Positions 30,701 to 36,372 of a DNA stretch of 64,000 nt are shown here, one piece after another. The stretch's first letter is position 1. The number at the start of each line of letters is the position of its first letter. The stretch lies in assembly GCF_963678635.1 (NCBI RefSeq), contig NC_087070.1, positions 50,445,989-50,509,988 on the forward strand. The letters run 5' to 3'. A model generated the notes under the pieces. It had not been told where the DNA came from, made no database searches, and saw only the letters and a list, made by a program, of their open reading frames with translations. Position numbers and translations under genes: made by a program. This DNA comes from Symsagittifera roscoffensis. Lineage: Eukaryota; Xenacoelomorpha; Acoela; Convolutidae.

Positions 30701-31681
30701 TTCAAATGTTTCGAATGCAATAAATGGTCGACAGGCGGTTACTTAAATAAAAACTGGTAAAAAGTGTTGTTTCATGATCCAAATCGTTAAATAAACGTTA
30801 TAATTAACCCTGCATTGTTAGAAAAAAAGCTTTAACGTGAATGACAACCAACCAACGGGTCTGATCTAGACAGTGAACTTAATTGGCAATCATGAGAGAC
30901 AGTAGGCGAGCAAAACAGAAGAAAGGCAGCAATTAGGAAATTTTTTTAGCCGAATATTGAATCATTATCATTTTTACAACAGTTAGTCGTTTTTTTTTAT
31001 TTGAGGGCAAGCTAATTGCGAAACAACTATTCGTTTACTGCTTTATTTGTTCAATTACCGGCCAAAATGCCTTCGTTTTGTTTGTTTTGCTCGTTATTAA
31101 GTTCACTGTCTAGATCAGATCTGTCTGTCTCTTTGTCTTTGATCAGACTTAAATCGAAGGAAAAGGAAAAAATGTCGTGTTTATCGAAGGAAAAGAAAAA
31201 ACTACTTGCTCCCGATTGGCTGAAAACAATACACAACTTGTTCCAGTAGCCAAGTGAACTTAATTCCCCCTGAACTGGATTGGTGGGTGGAATGTTTATT
31301 ACTTGGTTTATTACTTTGAATGTAAGCAGACAGGCTAACTGGTCAATTATGCTTGCAGGCGTTCCTGAGGTTTTCAAGGGGCGGTACGACACAAGCTTCA
31401 CTATTCAGAACCACAACAAAGACATCGCAAACGGAGTTCAACTAGCCGATGACCTTGGTGTCGACATTCCGATGATGAAATTAACCCAACAGAAGTTTAA
31501 AGATGCCCAAAGTGCTTTTGGAGACTTGGCCGGTTGTTATTCCTACGCTAAATTAGCCGAAGATCTTCATGAAGAAAAATTGCAAGTAGCTGGGTATGAA
31601 AAGTGGAGTTGGGGCATTGAAGTTATCGGCGAAGAACAGACGTCCGCTATCAGACACGAGAACTGCGTTCTCCCGGAATGA
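9429..31681 (+). CDS. 3-hydroxyisobutyrate dehydrogenase-type oxidoreductase, whole gene (5 exons)
   Basis: Predicted exons are 9429-9708, 10055-10162, 11094-11269, 29495-29606 and 31359-31681. They total 999 nt, giving 332 aa plus stop; intron phases agree (1, 1, 0, 1) and all introns are GT..AG. The product fits the beta-hydroxyacid dehydrogenase family, NAD(P)-dependent enzymes that oxidise 3-hydroxyisobutyrate or similar acids. There is an N-terminal Rossmann GIGQVG (residues 13-18), substrate loop APITGG, catalytic Lys in VVKLWSN, and C-terminal helical FTIQNHNKDI. Length is normal for the family. No mitochondrial presequence is visible, so it is cytosolic or a 5' exon is missing. The exact substrate is not established. 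Intron 3 is 18.2 kb and holds duplicated exons and an LTR element. Confidence 0.88.
9709..10054 (+). other. Intron 1 (unit A)
   Basis: 346 bp, phase 1, ending TTTTTTCTTAG. It includes the uninterrupted site AAGTTATAAATAA near 9880, which in unit B is split by the LTR element. Confidence 0.8.
10055..10162 (+). CDS. Dehydrogenase exon 2 (unit A)
   Basis: 108 bp coding for GQYWIDHTSS through IEAPITGG. It contains the family substrate-binding loop (consensus APVSGG, here APITGG). Donor GGAG|GTAAGG, acceptor TTCTTAG. Confidence 0.88.
10209..10301 (+). repeat. 31-bp tandem repeat, three exact units
   Basis: Units at 10209-10239, 10240-10270 and 10271-10301 begin TGCAAATACAGATATAAC and are identical. 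Unit B has only one diverged unit at the matching place, so the array expanded after the segmental duplication. Confidence 0.9.
10308..10673. mobile_element. hAT-like MITE with 8-bp target duplication, unit A
   Basis: The ends are CAGGGGCTAATTTAG on the left and CTAGATCCGCCCCTG on the right, imperfect inverted repeats of a CAGGGGCGGAT type. AATGGGAA flanks it at 10300-10307 and 10674-10681. Eight-base duplications and CAGGGG ends suit the hAT superfamily. At 366 bp with no transposase it is non-autonomous. The same insertion with the same flanks is in unit B, so it predates the duplication. Confidence 0.8.
11094..11269 (+). CDS. Dehydrogenase exon 3 (unit A)
   Basis: 176 bp, from GLSALKRGEMCCLVAG to WSNLLNASQ. 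It includes the catalytic-lysine segment VVKLWSN; the family usually has KxxNN, and here the first Asn position is Ser. Donor ACAG|GTGAGA, phase 0. This is the only intact exon 3, since the unit B copy is truncated. Confidence 0.88.
12816..12850 (+). repeat. Interstitial telomere-type (TTAGGG) tract
   Basis: About six TTAGGG units, one being TTAGGA. At the matching place (near 8323) unit A has a plain T-rich 10-bp sequence, while flanking bases GAAATTGG and AATATCAAATAAA are shared. The tract therefore replaced a few bases in one duplicate, as when telomerase or telomeric DNA repairs a break. Confidence 0.9.
13389..13820. mobile_element. Degenerate non-autonomous DNA element, unit B copy
   Basis: Duplicate of 8872-9262 and longer by about 40 bp. 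It shares internal blocks with the hAT-like MITE. Ends GTGGGCGGATTTATTG and TATATCCGCATCC are worn. Confidence 0.5.
13988..14267 (+). pseudogene. Duplicated dehydrogenase exon 1'
   Basis: 280 bp, nearly identical to exon 1 and still open with an intact donor (AAAG|GTTCGA). It cannot yield the full enzyme because the downstream exon 3' is truncated and a 7.2 kb element sits in its first intron. A transcript from here could give at most a short Rossmann-domain product. Confidence 0.8.
14441..14445 (+). repeat. Target duplication of Gypsy element 1, left
   Basis: GTTAT, matched by GTTAT at 21612-21616. The empty site in unit A carries a single GTTAT, which confirms insertion with a 5-bp duplication. 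Confidence 0.92.
14446..14702 (-). repeat. 3' LTR of Gypsy element 1
   Basis: 257 bp, TG..CA bounded (plus-strand TGTGATATG to GGTATGACA). Two visible differences from the 5' LTR. Confidence 0.92.
14703..14713 (-). promoter_or_regulatory. Polypurine tract of Gypsy element 1
   Basis: On the minus strand GAGGGGGGTG abuts the 3' LTR, the expected plus-strand primer site for LTR elements. Confidence 0.75.
14864..15713 (-). pseudogene. Element 1 integrase C-terminal tail (two frame blocks)
   Basis: Blocks at 15393-15713 and 14864-15349 are not joined as read. The first has Gln/Lys-rich disordered sequence including SKDTEAGGGLNLAIKRAKP. The second ends with RRSSRQTKNKEPKRFGDPIKHS and a charged helical segment. 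Element 2 has clear homologues (SKDTETGGVLNLAVKRAKP; YGDPIKHSIK), so the tail is a conserved part of this lineage. Its role is unknown. Confidence 0.7.
15723..16355 (-). CDS. Element 1 integrase tail, basic charged segment
   Basis: 210 codons, rich in Lys, Arg, Glu and Ser, beginning MRDRFLNNSDNLDKQH. It directly follows the sequence for FGRLPKTE, a block like the FGR/PxxE stretch at the end of many Gypsy integrase cores. It includes RRLVDETVLLNPDLRKEM and a Ser/Lys-rich end. Element 2 carries the same segment (41355-41585 and flanks). No chromodomain or GPY/F module was recognised. A DNA-binding or chromatin-targeting role would be a guess. Confidence 0.6.
   Translation of the reverse strand: MRDRFLNNSDNLDKQHLERSALTASQLKRRIDQSRENLKIVRKGQLSRDTSPLHKQQLTSDRDKERAKALKELLEANAGWNNERRDAAKNDIRRLVDETVLLNPDLRKEMIYSWEKGFVEDKVENQCKSPPKTILRKDPLRKSGQALTKQLKGKIASETDSTIKTSTGSIYRKSDIAQSKTVLTQENQRSASKSPSVEPTKKFKRISSPE
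16442..16738 (-). pseudogene. Element 1 integrase core, C-terminal half
   Basis: It carries the second catalytic Asp (IRSDQFSGFKG) and the catalytic Glu (GLVERTIQTIKRRLG) of the DDE core. Canonical integrases usually read DNG after the second Asp; here it is DQF. Out of frame with 16771-17139 as read, so integrase is split. Confidence 0.75.
16771..17139 (-). pseudogene. Element 1 integrase zinc domain and start of core
   Basis: 122 codons with an HHCC zinc-binding domain: HRGHPG, then CRSC about 29 residues later. VQLDYAGPI carries the first catalytic Asp. The frame closes after KEKKSTS. YLWWPHMNKDI is typical of Gypsy integrases. Confidence 0.8.
17144..17821 (-). CDS. Element 1 charged linker between RNase H and integrase
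   Basis: 225 codons with high Glu, Arg and Ser content and no family recognised. Examples are SEEEEITETVKRTRK, RDSSDSETRQ and EEAESEEEVCSIEP. The end (TWMDRLRRVIEKRGQTRL) leads toward the integrase zinc domain. Most Ty3/Gypsy Pol proteins have a much shorter connector here. Element 2 has related sequence at 42947-43222 (CSRQDSDSSDSD), so it is inherited within the lineage. Confidence 0.6.
   Translation of the reverse strand: MSGNRSYDWWSDSPQEWRNEKREESLMDPKWNRSISNTNELSEEEEITETVKRTRKIIRGGRKNRDSSDSETRQASRVKWQLEPDQQREADQRLRSFWQLIGGEDNIRENRELLAHTQEVRDSSEHESRSALTKPIASAERKLSEVQVIEMELTTTEEAESEEEVCSIEPTNRLGKTKLPKQQQEETLDNLAKLFDKSLLAELTTEDTWMDRLRRVIEKRGQTRL
17954..18688 (-). pseudogene. Element 1 RNase H
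   Basis: 244 codons. RFKCDASHDGLGATLEQ holds the first Asp, STNELELLAVVWAV the Glu, IATDHKALTSAL the second Asp, and HIPGRDMGIVDYLSR the last Asp region of a Gypsy RNase H. It then runs into an Asn/Ser/Lys-rich stretch. Out of frame with the RT block upstream as read. Confidence 0.82.
18670..19442 (-). pseudogene. Element 1 reverse transcriptase (two frame blocks)
   Basis: Blocks 19014-19442 and 18670-19020 give palm and thumb sequences. LDSKYAYSQLKL carries the first catalytic Asp, FLTGFYGLADMPAEFQKAMD is the conserved core, and FCFLDDILIVSKG the active-site xxDD. LSKWEFFKQEVNWLGY and LKQLRSFLGSINHLAKFI follow. There are frame breaks near 19400 and 19017. The breaks could be decay or single-base assembly errors, given the nearly identical LTRs. 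Confidence 0.82.
19443..19660 (-). pseudogene. Element 1 RT N-terminus beyond the stop
   Basis: Reading on in the Gag-protease frame past the TAA at 19661-19663 gives GWKEKFFTQFKNLF and then GRRIPIHIQDKVEKEIEKLL, a typical RT entry region. In element 2 the matching codon is a sense codon (EQSEGWK), so the TAA looks like a nonsense change rather than a normal Gag-Pol boundary. Confidence 0.65.
19661..21355 (-). CDS. Element 1 Gag-protease polyprotein
   Basis: 564 codons. It begins MAQPAGFAAQDN with a capsid-like helical region. There are two CCHC-type knuckles near residues 320-365: an atypical CNRC..C and the canonical CKNCGKPNHFAKMC. The aspartic protease has LTMDTGSPVSFL as catalytic DTGS and the late CIMGLDLQGQVG loop. 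The start codon uses the last base of the 5' LTR, so Gag begins at the LTR/PBS boundary; element 2 has the same arrangement. The frame ends at TAA just before the RT region. Confidence 0.88.
   Translation of the reverse strand: MAQPAGFAAQDNRTDMGIPVFWASANLHPPWQFKIWFEQFLMAVTVKENVNPEIILEEPKDILEEPPPCPETLREGENEDARNARILRDKLAMDRVVLENEERKTRGPRVGYNVFYNEVQKKLVSRLFLSLDTEGKKRFLQKNPHAEISKMTFREFTNLAEVSFQKVKCVTYERYKLFTRMQESGESLESFHAALTAQAARSELRALENEIVRDLFISKMKNMTLQDTLTFETLDPEEVLKRAIKFEHSKLTTMAFQKANAAVTGGSSNNYTSGVRIKQEPVMAVRNLSGTTKTPNRRESNKRQNNNKNQNTKTKPCNRCGKTFDQGHLKNYPAMGKTCKNCGKPNHFAKMCRSQQVSEVAEDSEGSVEECDQISESVGSNSEFEVMSIQTYQPENERISKYVKDRINEMRNNSNEKMMRVQKIDSIRDPTLKRVISLKALVRIDNQIIQLTMDTGSPVSFLNLATTKEIMEKSNKVRFIPSDKLNLQTKFVDYNKQPISILGALKTNLRSAGWEVKGATFLVSERKTRCIMGLDLQGQVGIITTQKSPPKELTRFDVLMCEQS
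21337..21354 (-). promoter_or_regulatory. Primer binding site of element 1 (tRNA-Ser-like)
   Basis: Directly after the LTR the minus strand reads TGGCGCAGCCAGCAGGATT, which pairs with a tRNA 3' end of the form ..AATCCTGCTGGCTGCGCCA. Some animal serine tRNAs end in ..GGCTGCGCCA, and several insect Gypsy elements use tRNA-Ser. The assignment is from memory of tRNA ends, not a search. Confidence 0.6.
21355..21611 (-). repeat. 5' LTR of Gypsy element 1
   Basis: 257 bp, TG..CA bounded, two visible differences from the 3' LTR. Followed on the plus strand by GTTAT, the target duplication. Confidence 0.92.
21612..21616 (+). repeat. Target duplication of Gypsy element 1, right
   Basis: GTTAT, the partner of 14441-14445. 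Confidence 0.92.
21779..21886 (+). pseudogene. Duplicated dehydrogenase exon 2'
   Basis: 108 bp with intact acceptor (TTTCTTAG) and donor (GGAG|GTAAGG), nearly identical to exon 2. If included after exon 3 of unit A it would shift the frame, because exon 3 ends in phase 0 and exon 2' expects phase 1. It is a potential poison exon. Confidence 0.8.
21981..22393. mobile_element. hAT-like MITE with 8-bp target duplication, unit B
   Basis: 413 bp. Ends CAGCGGCGGATTTAGG and CTAGATCCGCCCCTG, flanked by AATGGGAA at 21973-21980 and 22394-22401. Same insertion as 10308-10673 in unit A, but keeping about 45 more bases and a better left inverted repeat. Confidence 0.82.
22814..22896 (+). pseudogene. Duplicated dehydrogenase exon 3', truncated
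   Basis: The first 83 bp of exon 3 are kept, with changes of residues (AVYRMKSLL against AVDRMRSLL). The sequence then jumps to intron sequence AAAATATAATTATTG. About 154 bp, equivalent to 11177-11330 in unit A, are missing, including the catalytic-lysine segment and the splice donor. The frame stops soon after. Confidence 0.88.
22897..24545. other. Rest of unit B, no gene
   Basis: Intronic sequence homologous to 11331-12354, with an extra block of about 0.5 kb near 23.5-24.0 kb. Short blocks such as AAGTTCCTATCTTACA, CTATCTTATAA and TTCTTATAC recur in both units as a degenerate repeat family. No exon recognised. Confidence 0.6.
26954..26973 (-). repeat. Short dispersed repeat (CACAGGTTGG type)
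   Basis: Minus strand CACAGGTTGGACTCGTTATG, preceded by GGCCTATCCAGTG as in the copy at 6264-6283, so these two form a second subtype. Confidence 0.55.
27240..27308 (-). repeat. tRNA-like / SINE remnant
   Basis: The minus strand has TAGTGCAGTGG (box A consensus TRGYNNAGTGG) at 27298-27288 and AGTTCAAGACT (box B-like) at 27256-27246, at tRNA-like spacing. The stems do not fold as a clean tRNA, so a tRNA-derived SINE head or tRNA pseudogene is likelier than a working tRNA. Confidence 0.4.
27588..27650 (-). repeat. Second possible tRNA-derived remnant
   Basis: The minus strand contains GGTTCGAGCCC, a good box B, about 50 bases after a GC-rich lead. Box A is poor and no anticodon stem is convincing. 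Confidence 0.28.
28001..28020 (+). repeat. Short dispersed repeat (CACAGGTTGG type)
   Basis: CACAGGTTGGCCTCGTAATG, preceded by GCGGGATCCGCTCACAA, matching the copy at 7621-7640. Confidence 0.55.
28676..28717. repeat. Perfect 17-bp hairpin with 8-base loop
   Basis: Arms GCTTATCATACAATTTT (28676-28692) and its exact complement (28701-28717) enclose CATATAAA. A third partial copy, CGCTTATCATACAATTTAT, lies just upstream near 28635, and a degenerate one near 28860. Confidence 0.85.
29495..29606 (+). CDS. Dehydrogenase exon 4
   Basis: 112 bp, acceptor TTCTGCGACAG, donor ACCG|GTGAAA. It codes for IVAMTEMLLVAKRQGLDL through SFAWETG, the long helix after the catalytic lysine that is typical of the family (EAMxLAxxxGLD). 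Not duplicated. The frame extends upstream with a Met (29474), but joining to exon 3 in phase fixes the boundary at 29495. Confidence 0.85.
30320..30475. repeat. Interspersed repeat, shared with 47970-48095
   Basis: Both copies contain GACGGATTAAATCTC, CACGCGTTA or TACGCGTTAA, AAATATAT..CGCG, and the AAATTGGC..AAAATGG region. Diverged copies of one family with GCGCG-rich short palindromes. Confidence 0.55.
30525..30547 (+). repeat. CTCGT microsatellite
   Basis: Between four and five tandem CTCGT units. Confidence 0.85.
31359..31681 (+). CDS. Dehydrogenase exon 5 (terminal)
   Basis: 323 bp, acceptor GCTTGCAG, ending in TGA. It codes for VPEVFKGRYDTSFTIQNHNKDI through ENCVLPE, the all-helical C-terminal domain. 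The conserved KDI, ADDLGVDIPMM and GDLAGCYSYAKL blocks match the family pattern of the dimer-forming, substrate-closing domain. The C-terminal 40 residues after the usual family end look lineage-specific. No clear polyadenylation signal before the satellite array. Confidence 0.88.
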
Positions 31682-31873
31682 CGCCCTGAGAGTTGTTCAG
31701 AAGTTTTGATAAACGAGAGATGAAGTTTGAACACACGATTAAACTCATACGGAAGGATTTCATGATGTTTTCAAAAAAACGTTTAAATACTTTACGAAAC
31801 GAGAAATTACTTAATTTGACAATCATGGACAAAGTTTTCTTCACTGCCTTTTATTGCTCGCTTTATACGTTGC

Positions 31874-34478
31874 ATAGTGCCGTTCACACTTTGTGAATCG
31901 ATTTTTGCAGTGCTTAACAAATTAATGTATAAAAAATTAGATTCACTTTTTGTGAACAAAATTTTTCAACGTTTAACACTTTGTTCTACTCATGCATGGT
32001 TAAGAAATTTTGTTCACAAAATGTGAACAGATTATAAACATGTATAAAAAAAAACAAAAATAAATTAAAAGAAAACAAAAATGAACCAGGAGAGTATGCT
32101 TTTGAATAAGTATGCTTGCTTGCGAATGGTCAATTGAAACCTTGTATTCTGATTGGTCAATTTTGGTGTCAATTTGAATATCTTCTTTGTAAGGAGGAAG
32201 AAATCTTTTTTTTCAAAACACACCAATTTGTTTGTTGCTTTATTCAGAAACTTAATAAAAAAAATTATCCGTGCTAAATTTAGTCAACTAGTTTAGATAT
32301 TGAATAAAACTGTTCACATTTTCTGGAGAAATGCTTTCAACGTTTAAAAACTTGGTCTCCCCATGCATGCTTCAGAAATTTTGTTCACAAAATGTGAACA
32401 GATTAAAAACATCAATAAAAAAATAAAAACAATATAAAAGAAATCAAAAATAAAGCAGCAGAGAGTGAATAAGTAGGCTTGCTTTTGATTGGTCAATTGA
32501 AACCTTGTTTTCTGATTGGTCAAATATGGTGTCAATTTGAATCTCTTCTTCGTAAGGAAGAAAACATTTTATTTTCCAAAACAAAGATATTTGTTTGTTG
32601 CCTTCATTTTTAAACTTAAAAAACATAATTATCCCTGCTAAAATTAGTCAACTAGTTTATACATTGAATAAAACTTATAATAATAAATTTAATAAAATAT
32701 AATAATAAACTAACAGAAAACAAAAAATAACCATGAGGGAAAGAATAAGAAAGCTTGCTTGTGGTTGGTCAATTGAAAGCTGGTACTCTGATTGGTCAAT
32801 TTTGCTGTCGATTTGACTAGCTCGTCATAAAAAAGAAACCAATATATTCCAAACATTACAAATTTGTTGGTTGACTTTTTTTTGATTTATAATTTAAAAA
32901 TTAAAAACATTCCTGCTAGTAAGTGTCAACTAGCTTACACATTGAATAAACTTGTTCACATTTTGTGAAGAATATTTTTTGCTACGTTTCAGAATATGCC
33001 CCCCCCCCTACATATTTAAGAAAATAGATACAGATTAAAGACATGTATCAAAAAAAAGAAAAAAAATTGACCAGGAGGCAGTGAATAAGAATGCTTGCTT
33101 GTGATTGGTCAGTTTTTATGTCGACTTGAATATCTTTTTATAAGGAGGAAATCAATTTATTCTAAAACACACAAACTTGTTGGTTGACTTCTTGTTTTAT
33201 TTATAATTTAAAAATTAAAAATATTCCCGCTAGTAACTGTCAACTAGCTTATACATTGAATAAAATTGTTCACATTTTGAACAAAATTTTTTCTACGTTT
33301 AAGAACTTGCCTCCTTACATGGTTAGGAATTTTTTTTACAGATTAAAGACATGTATAAAAAAAATTTAAAGAAAATAAAAATTGACCAGGGGGGAGTGAA
33401 TAAGAATGTTTGCTTTGATTGGTCAATTTTCATGCCAATTCGAAAATTTTTTTAAGGAGGAAAATCTTTTATTCCAAATTACCAAATTTGTTAGTTGCTT
33501 TCTTTTCATTTCGTAAAATTAAAAAGCACACTTATCCCTGCTAAATGTTGTCAACTAGTTTGTTCATTGAACAAAACTGTTCTCATTTTGTGGACAAATT
33601 TTTTCAACGTTTAAAAATTAATCTCCCCATGCATGGTTAGGAAGTTTTGTTCACAAAATGTGAACAGATTAATTACATGTATAAAAAATTAAAACTGAAA
33701 AGATTAATCAGGAGGAAGTGCATATGAATGCTTGCTTGTAATTGGTCAAAAAAAACATTGTACTCTGACTAATAAGTTTTTGTGTCTATTAAATTGTTTT
33801 TTTTTTGTAGGAGGAAACTTTTATTCCAAAACACACCAAGTTGTTTGGTACCTTCTTGTTTGGTACCTAAACTAATTTTTATAATGAAAAAAACTGTTCA
33901 CACTCTGTGAACAATTTTTCAACGTTTAAAAAATTGTTTTTTCCATGCATAATTCAGAAATGTTGCTCACAAAATGTGAACAGATGAATTACATGTATAA
34001 AAAAAATAAAATCGAAAAAGTAATCAGGAGGGAGTGATCAGGATTGCTGGTTGGTAATTGGTCAATAGAAACCTGGTGATCTGATTGATAAATTTTTGTT
34101 TCGATTAGAATATTTTTTTTTACGGAGGAAAACATTTTATTCCAAAACACAACAAGGTAATGGGTACCTTCTTTTCATTTGAAATTTTTTACAAAATAAA
34201 ATAAAAATATCACTGTCAAAATTTGTCAACTAGTTTATATTTTGATCGAAACTGCTCAAAATCTAAGAACAATTTTTTGAACGTTTCAGAACTGTTCGCC
34301 CCATGCGAGATTTCAAAAAATTTTGTTCACAAAAAGTGAACAGTCTAAAAACATGATTAAACAATATTCAACCAGAAGAATGTGGAGAAATGCTTAGTTG
34401 TGTTTGGGAAGCTTTGTAATGTAAAAAAGTTTCTCATGTGTCAGCAATAAGTTCGCAATTTTTTAACAGGTTTGTTCA
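31874..34478 (+). repeat. Degenerate satellite array, about 8 units of 310-370 bp
   Basis: CAACGTTTAAAAA-like starts occur near 31970, 32338, 32980, 33292, 33604, 33918, 34282 and 34466. The fuller units carry palindrome TGTTCACATTTTGTGAACA, then the CGTTTAAAA block, CCCCATGCATGG, and palindrome TGTTCACAAAATGTGAACA. After these come an A-rich stretch, CCAGGAGG, two TGATTGGTCAAT boxes about 30 bases apart, AAGGAGGAAA and GTCAACTAGTTTA. Units have diverged and some have lost one palindrome. It lies just 3' of the dehydrogenase gene. No coding frame. Confidence 0.85.
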
Positions 34479-34547
34479 ACGTTTAATTTTTTCTAGTGAT
34501 TTTTAGAAAATTGAATCTTTACGGTTGACCTTTCATCAAATGTATCT

Positions 34548-34763
34548 TTGGACACTTTCACTGAAATCACTCTTTCATCATTCCGTACAGCTTTAGGCAA
34601 GCCCTTGAGTCTTGAAGAGCAATTGTGTGTAAGTCTTGCAGAAGTACCGCATCCTAAAATTGTTAGAAACATAGCACTGGGACTTTTTATTTCAACTATT
34701 ATAACAAATGATAAAGAAACGTACAAGTTCCTCTTGGAAACTACAAAAATTTTGAAGGTTTGA
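34548..34763 (+). CDS. Hypothetical 71-codon frame
   Basis: MDTFTEITLSSFRT... to ILKV. Balanced, protein-like composition with an amphipathic middle, but no family recognised and no convincing splice sites. It sits at the start of a region with other coding-like fragments, so it may be an exon of a decayed or unrecognised gene. Confidence 0.3.
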   Translation: MDTFTEITLSSFRTALGKPLSLEEQLCVSLAEVPHPKIVRNIALGLFISTIITNDKETYKFLLETTKILKV

Positions 34764-35369
34764 TATATATCAAAAACAAAGCAATTCATTTTCTGACGGG
34801 CGTTGCAACAAAGACCAACATAGTAAATACATGACTAGCAAGGAAAAAACGAATAAGGAATCTGGAACAGCAATCCAAAAATTGCAAACTGTAAATTGTT
34901 CAAATGATTTGTTTTACATTTTGGGGTTGAGCAGATCTCAGGATAAAATTCACATGGATTTAGTTCTGGACGAACCAGCGTTTCCGGTTATTATAGGACG
35001 TAATCATTAAGTATTCATCTATTGTGATTTCATAGAACCAGAATATGTGGGTTACACAAAACCACCCTTGTTGAGAAGTTTTCAGCTGTTCGACTGACTC
35101 TAGACACATGTTCTGGCCAATTGAAAATGCCAATTTGTCCACCGGCAGTCTTCATCGAGTGTTTGATAGATCACAGAAAAAAAAGAAAAAAAATCTTGAC
35201 AAAAAAACTTATACATAAAATACTGATTAAAATACCTACAGACTCTGGTGATTTAAATCCGTTTACAGGTGTTGTTTCAAAGTTGCTAACTTTGAACATC
35301 TAATTTTTTTTCTATTTTGGTAGGCGTGTATGTAAAACAATAGGTTACATTGATTGTCTAAACGATATT

Positions 35370-35546
35370 ATGAGTTTCAGAAGAAAGATGAACTCACAGC
35401 AACAAAAAGCAAGGTTAACTAATAGCGATTGGTCAAAAACTAAATTAAAGCAACAGGATCAACATACTACATCAGGATACGACTCAAAAAGTAGAAGAAT
35501 ATCAGCTAAAGACGACTTGAAACAATCGAACACGGTCGCTTCGTGA
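35370..35546 (+). pseudogene. Coding-like fragment 1 (58 codons)
   Basis: Starts MSFRRKMNSQQQKARL and is Lys/Gln/Ser-rich and basic. Too short to place in a family. The next fragment overlaps it in another frame, which suggests one broken or spliced reading. Confidence 0.3.
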
Positions 35547-35754
35547 GAGTCGCAATGAACGATTCTTCCGATTTGCCATCAAAACTTATAGTTGCAATGT
35601 CTATCTCTACATGAATTTTTTCAAGACCGACCCAACAGGAGATTGGTTTCGAATCAACCAAATGAGTCTTACGCTCAAAGAGTTTTCGGCAAGGATGGCT
35701 TTAACTGGTTCAGTCAATAAGGGTTTGTTAGGGCACGCAGACCTGGAGCTTTGA
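35521..35754 (+). pseudogene. Coding-like fragment 2 (77 codons, no initial ATG)
   Basis: Open frame including ERFFRFAIKTYSCNVYLYM, FFKTDPTGDWFRINQMSLTL and KEFSARMALTG. The mixed aromatic/hydrophobic/charged pattern is more protein-like than surrounding DNA. Family not recognised. Part of a run of three frames that together look like a decayed gene. Confidence 0.35.
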
Positions 35755-35814
35755 GGTCATTTCGAGTGCACGCTAGCAGCTCTTATTCATAAGCATCCAT
35801 CCAGACTTTTGTAG

Positions 35815-36021
35815 TACGGTTCGACGGCGTCAGTTTACACCAACAATAAGGAAGAGGTCAACAAAGATACAGCCATAGACAACTTGGATATTTTTACCCA
35901 GCCCCAGGAAGATAACAGTTTTCCAGAAGACGATATCTGGGCCGCCGAAGAACTAAATTTTAGAAAAACGCCAAAAAAGACTATGCTTACTGCCGTGTCT
36001 AATAATTCGAAAAAGTTTTGA
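35815..36021 (+). pseudogene. Coding-like fragment 3 (68 codons, acidic)
   Basis: YGSTASVYTNNKEEVNKDTA through FPEDDIWAAEELNFRKTPKK to a TGA. Acidic and disordered-looking, ending basic. Not recognised. Confidence 0.35.
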
Positions 36022-36172
36022 TGTATTTCGGGCTGCTCGGTTGAAGATATTTGGCATGCTTTAACATACGCTTAAAAAATTCATGTTTTCTGCAAACTCT
36101 TCTCTTAAAACGTCTAGCGGCTGAACTATCTTGCTCTCAATTTTGATTGTTTACCGTGATCCTTTATTTCAG

Positions 36173-36372
36173 TGCCGAAGTGAACAGTGAGCGATCTTTG
36201 AATCAAGTCAGAATGAGTACCGTCAGGCCTGATGACATTGTCGTTGATGCCGAGTCGGAGGAAGATCATTCTTTCAAAAAACAGCGAAGAAGAAGAAGGT
36301 GATCACAACTCGGTAGTAGTTGTTGACGACGGGGAGGAGGAGGACATTAATGAGCAGGCTACATCAACTAGG
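36173..36372 (+). pseudogene. Possible exon with hAT-dimerisation-like start
   Basis: Bounded by a good acceptor (CTTTATTTCAG) and donor (TAGG|GTGAGT). The first frame reads AEVNSERSLNQVRMSTVRPD, reminiscent of the AEVERSFS..IKTxxR motif of hAT-type dimerisation domains. It then turns acidic (VVDAESEEDHS) and stops after an Arg run. A second frame, entered at the A6 run near 36277, continues acidic (NSEEEEGDHNS, DDGEEEDINEQ) to the donor. One indel there separates the halves. Either a decayed exon or an assembly error; the family link is weak. Confidence 0.4.

Larger units (their letters stand above)
29607..31358 (+). other. Intron 4
   Basis: 1,752 bp, phase 1, ending TTATGCTTGCAG. It holds an interspersed repeat (30320-30475) and a CTCGT microsatellite. 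A 60-codon frame at 30283-30465 lies on that repeat and is not credited as a gene. Confidence 0.7.

Noticed and set aside
31874-34478. CRISPR-like array (regular palindromic repeats)
   Set aside because: Units are 310-370 bp and degenerate, without short unique spacers; this is eukaryotic satellite DNA.
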